From Siphonodentalium dalli (lineage: Eukaryota > Mollusca > Scaphopoda > Gadilida > Siphonodentaliidae), in NCBI GenBank assembly GCA_032622095.1, contig CP136064.1, positions 175,166,247-175,230,246 on the forward strand: a stretch of DNA of 64,000 bases, in the 5' to 3' direction. Positions within the stretch are counted from its first letter, which is position 1, and every line of letters begins with the position of its first letter. Both the position numbers and the translations under genes were made by a program. The notes beneath the pieces were generated by a model. It did not search any database and had not been told where the DNA came from. It saw only the letters and a program-made list of their open reading frames with translations. This document shows positions 1 through 12,500 of this stretch, in pieces.

Positions 1-460
1 AACCTAGCAAAAATTCTACTGGAAATATATTATATACAGACATGCCATAACGAGAGTTTGGGAGGTCACGCAAGGTTGTGGTTTGCGATGGCTTTGTCAT
101 ATCGGAAATTATTTTTTGGAACACAAGATGACGAAAATTATCGCAGAAACAAAATTGACATTATCTTGTTATAGATGGCATGTGGTTACATAGGCAAACT
201 ACCCAATTAAGTATTATATTTTATTCACGAAAATAGAATCACAAGTGAAAGAAGATGTTTGTTTACATTTGTAATGACAAGCGCTGGGGAATTCCAGTTC
301 AACCAGGCATTAAATTCTAATAACTGTGAGTTGACTCAAATAAAATAATTTTTACACTAAAGTCGTAGAAATAGTAATACAGAGGTGTTTAATCCGACAA
401 TGCATCTTTAACTCTTTTATTTCATGACTGGAGCTTCCTCAAATTTTGCGAAAACCCTGT

Positions 461-624
461 GCCAATTCATTCTCTTAAATATGCGAGTCTCCCATAGGGA
501 GCCTCGCATCTATAAGAGAATGCATTGGCCTAACAATATTTAAATTGACTTTGTAAGCCAGTACATTCTCTTAAATATGCGAGGTTTCCTATAGGAGACT
601 CACATATATAAGAGAATGTACTGC
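461..624. repeat. Two tandem near-perfect fold-back hairpins
   Basis: At 461-529 and about 557-624, two related inverted repeats share ATTCTCTTAAATATGCGAG and its complement CTCGCAT..TAAGAGAAT, each with a very short loop around CCCATAGGG. They are about 27 bp apart and differ at several bases. They look like two copies of one small fold-back element. Confidence 0.7.
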
Positions 625-1208
625 CACAGGACCTTTAATGCTGCACTAGCACAGCTCCTGTCATGAAATGGTTAAGGATTACATAAAGCAGTATATGTGT
701 TGAATACATGATGTGAATTAGGTTTGCATTAGTTGACTGGTATGCTCAAACTAATTGTTCACATCCAAATAAGATAAATAGTGGAACAACACTTGGAACA
801 AAAGAGAGACAAGATATGAATTTGATCGAAATGTAAATGTCACAATATCATATAAACAGTAAAAAGTTTTCCTCGCCTCAACCAGATAACCTATGCCCTA
901 CAATTGGTAGTGAATCACGCACAGGTGCTAAATTAAAAAAAATAGTCATCCCGAGGTTATGACTTAAATCTATCCGAAAGCTCACTGTTCATAATTGGAT
1001 GTCAAACAAAGTCTTTTTCTACCATACAATATTAATTCTGGATCTGATGATATTGGACCAACAGATATGGAGACAAGTTGTTAAGCAGAATTCAATGTTT
1101 AATTTTCATTTTGCTCTAGACGGTGTTAGACATTGGAACAAATAACAGGACCTGAAAGGACTGGATATGTAGAATAATAACCTAATTAGGTAATTACTCA
1201 GTGTAAAG

Positions 1209-2328
1209 CAGGCCTCAGCTCACAAGGCGACTCGGGCGAGATTGTCGCCTTACTGTTGCTGACTTCGCCCTATCGTCGCTCTAAGGCGAAATCGAAGTCG
1301 CCTTCAATTTTAGGGGGAATTTTTTTTTTTTTCTAGTTTTTTTCCCAGACATGTCCGTATATAGATGAATTGTGGCGGCCATCCCAAAAAGAAACAGACG
1401 ATGCAGAGACAAAGACCCAAGTGTTTAAAATAAAAAATAAAATGTGACCTATTGTTTTGTGTTGTTATTCAGTCGCCTTTGTTCCCTTTGCCGTAATGAA
1501 TGTTAATCACGAATGTTTTGACACGCTGAAAACACGATGAGATGTTCGCATCTGTGTTGTTACTGACCATCGTGAGTGTCACAAATAAATGTTTTAATTA
1601 ACTTAAAAGACCGCCGTCCCGCTTTTCAGATATAAAACAATTACGACATTATGTATCAGGCGCTTCGGAAGTTCGTTTCGGTAACGCGTCGCACTTTTTG
1701 AAGAGACCGCGTTGCACTTTTTGAAGAGGCCGCTTCCGTAAATAAATGTCAAGTTTATTGCTTTAATCGGATTATACCAGTGATGTTGGCATTAATTAAG
1801 GGAGGCCATTAATTAATAAAAGCTTTAGCAATAAAACTAAAAGCTTTTGCAACTCCTTTGTTAGTTAGTCCTTATTGTTTATTTTAGCGGACACCCACAT
1901 TACAGCCGTGACCAAATTAAACTTACAAAGTTACATGCATCATGATTCAGACTGTACAAACGTATCTTCCAAGCTGCAGTCTAGGAAATAATACTACTTC
2001 CATTTAGTTAAAAAATTAACTACTACTGTAACTTGATAATTGTCTTGCTTAAATGATAGCTACACAAAACATTTCCTAAATTTTTAAATGTATAATAACA
2101 ATTAATTAGGCTAATTTCAGATAAAGTCAAAATATTTTAGTTTTATTTCTTATTTTATCTTTTTAATTTTTTTATTGATGTTATAAAATAAAGCGATATT
2201 TGAAAATTGTCAATTTTTGGTAGTCTCCCCACTTCTCCCTGAAGTCTCCCTAAATTCCTGAAGTCTCCCTAAATTTCCTGGAGGGAGACTTCAAGTCTCC
2301 CTGTTCTGAACCCCTAGGCTGAGGCCTG
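1209..2328. mobile_element. Non-autonomous hAT-like element, 1120 bp
   Basis: Terminal inverted repeats CAGGCCTCAGC / GCTGAGGCCTG are flanked by a perfect 8-bp duplication GTGTAAAG (1201-1208 and 2329-2336), the hAT signature. Subterminal blocks are repetitive: GGCGA/TCGCC-rich at the left and repeated GAAGTCTCCCT at the right. No transposase ORF. Confidence 0.85.
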
Positions 2329-2349
2329 GTGTAAAGAATAAAAGCATTG

Positions 2350-2491
2350 TTAACCCTTTCAGTACCAAGTCCGATTTTTGTATCAACCCATATTTCCTTG
2401 ATCATTTTTCAAATTTATTGATTATAATAATGTGATACATTGATGGAAAGAGCTCTTAATACAAAAATCGGACGACACTGAAAGGGTTTTA
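2350..2491. mobile_element. 142-bp TTAA-type fold-back MITE
   Basis: TTAACCCTTTCAGTACC at the left and GACACTGAAAGGGTTTTA at the right form imperfect terminal inverted repeats of about 32 bp that also pair through TCCGATTTTTGTA. TTAA-like ends suggest a piggyBac- or Kolobok-type target. No coding capacity. Confidence 0.65.
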
Positions 2492-2734
2492 GACTGCATG
2501 TACCTGCTTCCACTGCCTTTATATATTCCAATATGAGATTAACTCTGCTGTGTAACATCTTTATAGAACTATGTTGGGCAATCAAATGTTCAGCAACTGA
2601 AAATATTAAAGTGACACAAAATGAAATACAGAGAATGACACATTTCTAGAATTATTGGAACATGCCATATTACTAACAATAATGGCAAATTAATAAGAGT
2701 GACACTCCTGCGTTTTTATTTTAGTATAAATTGC

Positions 2735-2945
2735 AATGGTCTGTTATTCATTTAGAGGGGTGTTCAGGTTATAATAGCAGATGACATATAAATAAAAGTG
2801 CAGAAGGAGCACTATTTATTGAGAGAAATGTTTAGATAATAAGTTCAACAATATGGTCGTTTGTTGAACTTATTATCTGAACATTTCCTGCGGGATAACT
2901 ACTCATCAATGATGCTTTAGTATCCAGATCTATAGAAAGGGTTAA
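2735..2945. repeat. Dispersed TTAA-ended repeat, copy A
   Basis: Shares GGGGTGTTCAGG, GCAGAAGGA, ATGTTTAGATAATA and ACTACTCA..ATGA with copies at 8800-9038 and 9545-9742 and ends GAAAGGGTTAA. The inner part (about 2828-2886) is itself a fold-back: AAATGTTTAGATAATAAGTTCAACAA against TTGTTGAACTTATTATCTGAACATTT. Confidence 0.6.
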
Positions 2946-3417
2946 CACATTCTATACTGAATGGATTTTTCCATTCAGTTTAAAAGTATACATTGGAATG
3001 TATATAATTCATCTGGAGGGGTTTTCTGGAAAGACAGAAATTTATTAATATCTAAATTTTTGTGTAATAAATGGTATAATTATTATTATTGAATAGACAC
3101 GAAAAAGTTTGACGTAATGAAATTCCCTTTCCTAATAGGGAAATTAGCCAATTTGAGTATGGACAGCTAAAACCATACTGTAAGGTTCACAAAGATTAAT
3201 AGCAAACACAGATAGCTCATGGTAGTTCTAGACACAAATCTAGTTTGAAATTGATTTTAATTACAAGAGTAATTTTTGTCAGTTGTAAAAATTACGGGGT
3301 TAAACTATGAGTTGACTATGATAAAATGATTAATTATCTAATCGTTCATTGTTTAGATGATGTGTAACTCTGAGATTGATAAAAAATGGAGACATGGTGT
3401 CCACAAACTTATCGTAC

Positions 3418-3580
3418 CTGTAGAACTTTCACCAGTTTCTGCTATGGATACTCTAGCAACATGGTCAACCCCAATCCTCTCAGCCTCTTCTGTTGCTAGT
3501 GTGTATGCCAACTCAACAAAGAGCATTGTTGCTTCCCCATCAACAAGGTCTATCACAGATTCATAAATAGATACTGGCAG
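3418..3580 (-). CDS. COPS6: COPS6 exon 5 (residues 152-205)
   Basis: Acceptor TTCCTTTTAG, donor CTACAG/GTACGA. Encodes [20 protein letters not shown], then [20 protein letters not shown], near-identical in style to vertebrate CSN6. Ends in phase 1 after SST, consistent with the Val-Ala-Glu-His that follows in the family. The next exon was not found in positions 1-3400. Confidence 0.94.
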
Positions 3581-6500
3581 CTAAAAGGAATGAATGTCTT
3601 TTTATTTACTAGTACTAACATAACTGTGCTATAGAAATTATAAAATGCAATTGAATCTGATGATAACATTAAATTAGAATAAATAAAAATTATGTAAATG
3701 CTCTGTCAAGAAACTGGATATACAAATCTTCTAAATGTTTCCCTTTTAGAACATTTGCCCAAAAATAACAACATTACTAGAATGAATACAAATATAAAAC
3801 AAAGATACTAGCGACTAAACACTAAATGACTGTCGGTCGCTCACCAGACTGTAAAGACTGATAAGACTGGGACTCTGATGACTACCGGTACATCAGTCAG
3901 TACTTAACAAAATCATTTAAGACAAGTAGTTCTAAACATGGACATAACTGGAGGTTCTCAGATGAGCAGGGCTCTTCACCTTGAACTTGCACACCACTGA
4001 CAAATCTCCAACCTCTTACCTTTTAATGAAGACAACCAAACCACAGTACTAAGTTCACAAAAATCATTTTGCACATCCCTCTTAGGTTGAATTTTACAAC
4101 TGGTACCAGTACTTCAAGCTCTCAAACTTTTGAAAATTACCAACCTGACACCCCCATAAAGTTAAAATTTGTGGCCAATTCTGTCCAACTGTTTAACCTG
4201 AAGTAGGAACATATGGACTGGTGATTTAAAAAACATAATGTTGGAAAATCAAACCAAACTATGAGAACAATTCTAAACTACATGTATTTTTGGTGTGAAC
4301 ATCTAATCTACAACAATATATATAATGTTGTAACATGCATGAAATTTTCAACTGTTGAAATTTTGATCAAAGTAGGGGTCAAAATTCCACCCCCTCTACA
4401 CTCCCTCCCCATTGCCTCATATATTGCCCCCACCAGGCTGCCAAGAAAACAATAATATTATACCAGTACCAAACAGCATAGAGGAGAGTTAAATCTCTTA
4501 TCTCTGCCCCTATTAGAACAAATGTGAATCCCCATCTATGAGATCTATGAGATCCATTCATCTAGTAATATCAATATACCCCCCAATTTTCAATATACCC
4601 CCCAACGTTTCTTTGAAAAATCAGGGTATGATTTCACCTGGATAAGTGGTGGTAAAGAAAATAATATTGGAACAGCCAAGTCTGTATTTAGTGTCTCTGA
4701 CCTTTGCAGAATGAGGTCCCCAAAAGGTGAATTTAATGACACTATTCCGCAAGGTGGGCTAGCATCACTGAATTCACCCACTGGGGGCATCTTTTACTAA
4801 AAATTACCCCATTTGAACAAATCTGAACCCTGGTCACCCAATGCCCTTCCATACCAAATATAAGCTATATAGGCCCAATGGTTCTTGAGAAGAAATTGTT
4901 TTAAGAATTACTATGGAGGGAAAGAGTTATGGCCCTGGCTTTGCACCTATTTGATCTGATGAACTTATTTGAACAAATAGAAGGACCGCCTGATAGACAG
5001 AAGACAAATTCAATCCAATATACCCCCCCCAATTATTCTTCACCTGGATAAGTGGTGGTTAAGAAAATAATATGAAACAGCCAAGCCTGAATTTAGTGTG
5101 TCTGACATTTGCAGAATGAGGTCCCCAAAAGGTGAATTTAATGACACTATTCCGCAAGACTGGCTAGCATCACCAAATTCACCCTCAGTCTGATTAGGCC
5201 TCAACTGCCATGGGAAACCTAGAAACAGATTGAAGTTCTACAGTTGAAGTTGGTGATGCACACCCATTAAGCACCTCAATTATGCATTTTATCTTCTGCA
5301 AATTAGGGGACATAGAAACTTAACAGAAGGAAAAAGTAACTAAAACAAAATTTCATTTTGATACTCAAGATACTTCCCAGAAAATGAGGCCTAAGCAGAA
5401 TGATGTCCCTGGAGGGTGTATTTGGTGATGCTAGCCTCCTGTATGGGGTAGCAACACTAAAATCACCCTCTGGGGACCTCATTCTACAAATGTCAGACAC
5501 ACTGAATTCAGGCTTGGGAACATAATTTTGTTCTAATTTGATAATAACAACAAGCACCGGTGCTAGTGCAGTGTTTACACAAGCCTGTCCAATAACATTC
5601 TAATCTCTAATCTGTCATTCTGATCTCAATTAATGACCTGACTTTTTCTCTCTGAAGCTACCTGACTGAGTCATCTGGTAGTTATAATACTGGCAGATAT
5701 AATAATTGCTTCTGGTGAGAGGTAAATTGTGATATGATATGGGTTGGAGGGGCTGTTGGCAGGATGGGGCCTGGGTCATGTGGGGGTGGTGATGGAAAGT
5801 TTCTGTGATTTCATTAAAGACTGAAGTTTCATAACTCTGAGGGTGTTATAATGGTGTTCGTTTTTCAAATTTTATAACATGTGTTAAATTGAGCAAGGAG
5901 TTCAATCAGAATTTTTTTTTTGAGTTATGTCACTGGCTCCGCCCACATTCGACAGTGACCTCATTTGAACAAATTTGAACCACAGTCGCCCAAGGACCCT
6001 TTGTACCAAATTTGAACCCAATCGGCCCAATGAAATTTGAGAAGAAGTAGTTGTAAGAATTACTATGGTGGATAAGATTTATGGTCCTAGCTTCACAACT
6101 ATTTGACCGGGTGACCACATTTGAACAAATCTGAATGTTATTCACCTACTAGTAGGGAACATCTACACCAAATATGAACCCATTCGGTCTTACGGTTCTG
6201 GAGAAGATGATTCTTGACAGATGGATGGACGGATGGATGGACGCCGGACGAGGAGTGATGACTATAGCTACACCGGAGACTTCGTCTCAGGTGAGCTAAA
6301 AACCGCTGGATGACACCCAAAGGTTTGATTCTTGCCATAAAATATTCTGCTGTCATATAAATGTTAGTTTGGATCTTCAGGATGATGGTATTTACATAGA
6401 TGGAGTTGTCTCTTTTACATTCTTATTCATTGTTCGATTGACAATATGTGCCATATGAGGGATCTCTAACTTAGTTTAAGAGTAGGGTACTCACATCACT

Positions 6501-9500
6501 AGTTTTCGCCAAAGGATTTACTTGCATGAATATTGGGCTTTCATTAATCTGGCAGATCTGAAACAGTACAATATACAGTCATAAGTTAAACTACATTATG
6601 CTCACCACATTGCATTATTGTTAATATATTGTGTTTTATTATCTTACTCTTGGCAAAATATGGTAACATTTTATGTAGTTTTCCAAATTATCATCAACCA
6701 CAGTGTGGATTTACAAACTTGTATCATGTCAGTTTGAAATGATGGAACAAACAACAAAGCAAAGATTTATTCAATTCAAAATTACGGAAAACAACATTAT
6801 CCCAATTTGAATCAATCGTGGCAAAATTAATCATAAAATTCAATACAACCAACACTTTATCAGTGGCATCTTCCTTGTAAAATCCACCTTCATCAAAAAG
6901 TACACTGAATACCAAACTACCACCAACTTTTGTTGTAATTATTCTCTTATCGGTATGTGATAACATAAAATTTAGTGTAAAGTATTAAACTCTACCAGTA
7001 CTGTAGTGTCAATGCTTCTCTGAACATTGTGGAAATGTGCTTTCAGTGATAACGTCATCAGTGCGTTTCATTGAAAATTGACAAAGAAATGAGAGAAAAT
7101 ATTGGTCACATGCTCTTTGTTCGGTGTCAAATGCACTAAAATATTTCAATTGGAACCAAATAAAAATAAGGGACATATAACAGTATAAACTCTAAATATC
7201 AGATTAGGTGTGTACATATTAGAACAAATTATTGTACATTGTTGCCCTACATCTATTATGAACAACATAATAGATGTAGAGCAACAATAAACAGCAATTT
7301 TTTCTTTTATTTTTTAATGTCACAAAAAATGAAGGCTCACAAATTTCTTGAAAAAAGATCTAACATTCGTCATGTATTTGCTGCTAAATGACGTTATGAC
7401 GTTGTGTGCTTGGCTGTTGACGTTAATATTGACATTTTCCAGTGGGAAAATATAACAGGAATATCACAAGAACCATAAAACTGACTCAGTTGAAAGGCTA
7501 TTATCGTTCACAATCGTGGAACATCATACACTGTTTGAAACTTCGAGATACAGTTATTCTGATACAACAATATCTGAATTCCAGTTATGTATAATGGCCT
7601 ACTGCTAGTGTGCTGAAGTAGGTCCGTTGTACCTATGGACCATATAGCAAACGGCGTGCACTTTTACATCCGTAATAGTTAGGGACATCAATAGCAGCGA
7701 AGAGGTTAGTGGCTACCCAACTTACTAATTTATCATGTATGGTAACTTGTTGTTGTTGCTAATTATAAGAGCCCCAATTAAAGACAACAGTTATTGTCTA
7801 ACCTGCTTGTGCACATCAATATCTGTCTCTGAAGGTTTGTCACCAGTTGTGTACCAACCCAGAAAGTCCATGTCGCTAAAAACCTGTTTAACTGAAAATA
7901 CAATTGTAAAATGACAGCCACACTTATGAACATATATTAACATGGCCACAACTAAAAATATCTTTGTTTCCTCTAACCCTACCATATGTTTCAAGAATAG
8001 GTAGCAGGGTTCACGCTGTCATAGGCTAAATTGCCCAATTATTTTTCAAAAATGGCCAAAAAACAATTCTTTTGGCCAAAGTATTTTTTATACCAAAATT
8101 GGAAATCTAATTCAAAAACCCAAATTGAATTTGTAACAAGAGCGACATGAGATTAAAATTTATAGCATGATCATCTGCTAATTGATTAGGTGATACAGCT
8201 TAATGGGTAACAAAAGGCACTCATGGCAGTGCACTATCAAACAATGTAATAAAACAGTAATGAATCTGTAGACTGTCATAAAGGTGAATAGTAGATGGTG
8301 GATAGAGGTATATTGTCAAGTAACATTGGTGGGATTAAAGAAGTCTAGACATGGTATTTGAAGGTATGGATATAATTATATAGAATGTTAGATGTAAAAT
8401 AAAACAACAATATTCAATAATTGAAAGACAATAAAATGAGGATTTAATTTTGCCAAAGTTTTTTTAATTTGACCAAAACAAATCAGAATTGGCCAAAAGA
8501 TTTTTCGACCCAGCGTGAACACTGGTAGGTAGGACAAGTAGTAAATTTTTCTGCTTGGACATCTAAAGTAAGAAAGCAATAAATGAGTTGTATTACTTAC
8601 ATTGTTCCTCTTTTGTATTGTAGTATTCTCTGTCTATTATAATCTGATTCCCATCAACTCTATCAAAGAGCAGCTCAAATGAGTTCATAACCTCAATGTC
8701 ACGACCCTTCTGTATCCCTATAAGCGCTCCAACAACTGCAAGCAAAATATTAAATAATGAATTACCGGCACTTTATGCATTTACTTATTAAAAGACTCAT
8801 TAACCCATTATGAGTATATACTAAATGGGTTCTCCCATTCAGTTATAAAAGTATACATTGGAATAGTCTATTATTCATTTGGTGGGGTGTTCAGGAAAAA
8901 TGCGCTGACAACAGACAAGCAAAAAGATAATAGAAGCGCAGAAGGATTAATTTTCATTAGAGGGAAATGTTTGGATAATATGTTCAACAAACGACCAGTG
9001 ACTACTCACAAATGAGTATTTAGTATAGAATAAGTTAAATTGTCACTGTGTTGATCTGAACCATTTCAAAGAGAACAACAAAATGAACTTGATTTTTGCC
9101 TGATGATCTCTGATTGTACATGCGTAGTATTATCTTCTGTAAAAATAGCATGCAATCAGTACATAATTCCATCTCATGAAAAGCAGTCTGAACAGGCCCA
9201 AATAGCAATTTGATGGAAAGACATCACTGATAAAAAAAATTTGACATAATTTGTTACATTTACAATCAAAAGAAGCATCATTTGTAAGGTACTGGTAGCA
9301 AATTCATGCAACCCTTTTAATTGACATTTTTCTTCTCTAGCATTGCTTTAGAATTGCATTAAATTCTATATTGGCTTCTATGGCTTTTCCTACGGCATAC
9401 AGCATAGCCTTTTGCCGTAGCTAATTTCGAGGGCTGATTCATGTAATATAATTTGTATTCAAAACAAGATATAAACACTGTCTTCAAATGGTAATTATAT

Positions 9501-12500
9501 TATGGCAGACACAATTTAAATCCCAAATATCTGCATTACTCATTTTAACCCTTTCTATACTAAATACTCATTGATGAGTAGTTCCCTTAAGAAATGTTCA
9601 GATACATGTAATAAGTTCATAGGTCATTTGTTGAACTTATTATCTGAACATTTCCCATCAATGTATGGAAATACTTTGAACAGCACTAATATTATCTTTT
9701 CGTCTGACAGTCATCTGCTAATTTATCGTGAACACACCTCCAAATGAAAAATAGACAGGTAAGGCCAAAAAAATATATACCCGTGTTTCCTGTGACCCGC
9801 CCGCCTCTATTTCAGAGCTCCCGACGGTTTTCATTTTATTCATTTTGCAAAATTCGTACCCATCCCGTTTTATTTTTGTGCCACCTGGAAAAATTCATTG
9901 TACAAATATGCAAAATCATCTCCCATTTTCTATTAGTTGCAGTCATTAATTTAATTCAATGAGTCATTAGCATAATTAAGTTAATTAACTGTGTAAATCA
10001 TGCTCACAAAACGCATCCAAAAAAAACCGGGAATTTCATTGCAATATAACGGACTACTACCGTAGTACCGGTACCTCGAAAATAGGGAACATGAAACAAG
10101 AATAAAACGATCTCTTTTAGGCTTATGGACCGTTATGGTTCATGATTGAGCCTATATACGTTTATTAACTCAATGTGTTATGTGAAGGGGTAGTGGTTAA
10201 TAGAATTTAAATGAGTTTGGACATAGATTTTCTCAACATTCTGTAGTTATATGCAGGGATGTGGCTAGAGGGGGGGGGTGTGGGGGGGTGTGATTCCGAC
10301 TCAAGGGGGGGGGGGGGTGCAGTTGGAAATTCCCAAGGTGGACACCCCCCCCCCCAGCGGAGACCCTCTAGCCACATCCCTGGTTATATGTAGGCATTAT
10401 TTACAATGTATTATACCGGTAGCTCCCTTGAATTCCTTTGCGGAATTGGCGAAAAACCAAGCTTGAAAGACAACTCTGTTCGCGACAAAATTAAGCAGTG
10501 AAAAGCACGTTCGTTTTGGCGGGAAAATCAGCCCTGGGAATTACCGGTAGCGTCGACAATTGACATTGCCCAGGTAAAAGCCGAAATCGCCGTCACCATT
10601 GACCAGAAGATAGCAGTATATATCCAATATAAAATGAATAGACATCCTGGAGTATTCACAGAAACCAGAGCTTAACCCAATTTAAATAAACAACTGCCTG
10701 TTATGAAGGAAACACTAAGTGGGTAACTGTGTCATACAACAAACATGTGCAGGTCACGCGAATCAACTCAGCATAACTATTTGATCTTTATACCGACTTA
10801 GTAGCAAATACTAGTAAGATAGAAACAACTCACACTGCATGCAAATATTAAACACGCATTTCTGATCATCTGATGTCCAAACATGTACATGTACTGTATG
10901 TGATAACTTGCTGTTAATTGCACTGAAAGATAGCAGGTAATAAATTCTGCTAATTAAAACTTTCCAGGGTTGAAACGATACTATTTAGTGATTTGATAAT
11001 ATGGACAAGTTGTGACTTGTCATTTAAAAATAATGGTCTTCTATGAAGAGAAATATGAGGGAATGAACATACAATATGTTTGATTGAAATAGCAAGTATA
11101 TTTATTGCATAAAACGATCTCCCTTTCAACACCAGCACCACCTGAAAAATTGCGTAGGCACAACTGAATAGGATGGCATAAAATGTGTAACCTCAAGTCC
11201 ATGAACATCAGAGAGATATTCCATGCAAGATGAATAACTCTATGGGTCATAGCCAATAACTTGGTTCTTCAGCTCATTCTAGTAGCAAAAATATACATTG
11301 TAAGTTGTCTCTGAAAGTTTATTGGGATCAAGTGAACTGATATAGGTGTACACCTGCTTAAAGGAAAATGACATACCTCACTAAGTATGTGATATTAAAA
11401 ACTCTTTAATGCATGTTAAAGGGGTGTACTACACTATTTTATCGCTTTCAAATGGCTGGTTAAAAATAAATCCCTGTCTGGAAAAATTTCCCTGTATTAT
11501 CAGAAACAGAGATTTTTTTTTTTTTGAGGCCCTAGTATGGATGGAAACATTGAGCATTTGTGGGAGGGTGGTGATCTTTTAAGCAGGTTGAATATTGTTC
11601 ACAAACGTTAATAGCTTTTTCATGGCAAATATCAATCTCTATTGTAAACATCATGCTTTTCCATGTTTTATTCAATAAAACAATAAACTACACTATATTC
11701 TAATGGAATCTACTTAGTTTTATTATTTTATAAGTCAATTACAAACAAGGAGAAGTTGGTTTGGGGTCGCATTCACATTAATTTTGAGCAAAGATGAAAT
11801 TAAAATGAAAAAAATAAAATAAAATGAAAAGCCACCCCCCCCCCTATTTTTTTCTTGCATGTCACCAGAAACACAGGTATATATTTTTTTGGCCTAACAG
11901 GTAATTCTAAACCCTAATCCTAAACCTATTGACTGGAAAATGTAGGAATAAAAGATCAGACAAAATAATGCATGTTGTGAAAATGTTCTAAGTTAAAAAA
12001 GAGGGATAATTCCACAAAATAAAAGTCCGACAGACGTTTAAAAAACATTGACCTAAAAATGTAGGAATAAAAGCTCGGACAAAATTATGGATGTTGCGAA
12101 AATGTTCTCTAAATCGAAAAAGGCCCATACCTGTACAAAAAATCAGACAGACCTCATAATTGCAAGTGCACAGGTTCCCATGGTACTAAATTTCCGTGCC
12201 ACATTTAAAAACGAGAGGCGGATCACGATCGGCAGATGTTTAACCCATACCTTGGCGATAGCGATTAGCTATAACTGATCATTTTTCAAAGATATGATCA
12301 CAGGAATCCATACATCAGTACCCAAATTGAAATCAAAAGCTCAAATAATTTGTCTTAAGAAGCGGTTAAAGTATTTTTTGGGGTGGGGGAGGAGAAGTTT
12401 TAAATTCATAACTCTGTCCCTATTTATCCAAAGACCTCTCACTGTGAGATCCAACGGTTTAGTGATTTCGGAGGATATGTTTAGGAGTTTACCGTAAGTT

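Noticed and set aside
1..3400. Further C-terminal COPS6 exons
   Set aside because: I looked on the minus strand for the conserved AEHL and IKML-type segments and did not see them. They probably lie left of the window.
7238..7288. MicroRNA precursor in COPS6 intron 3
   Set aside because: The stem is good (23 bp) but the loop is only 5 bases and the total length about 51, shorter than typical animal precursors. Kept only as a hairpin.
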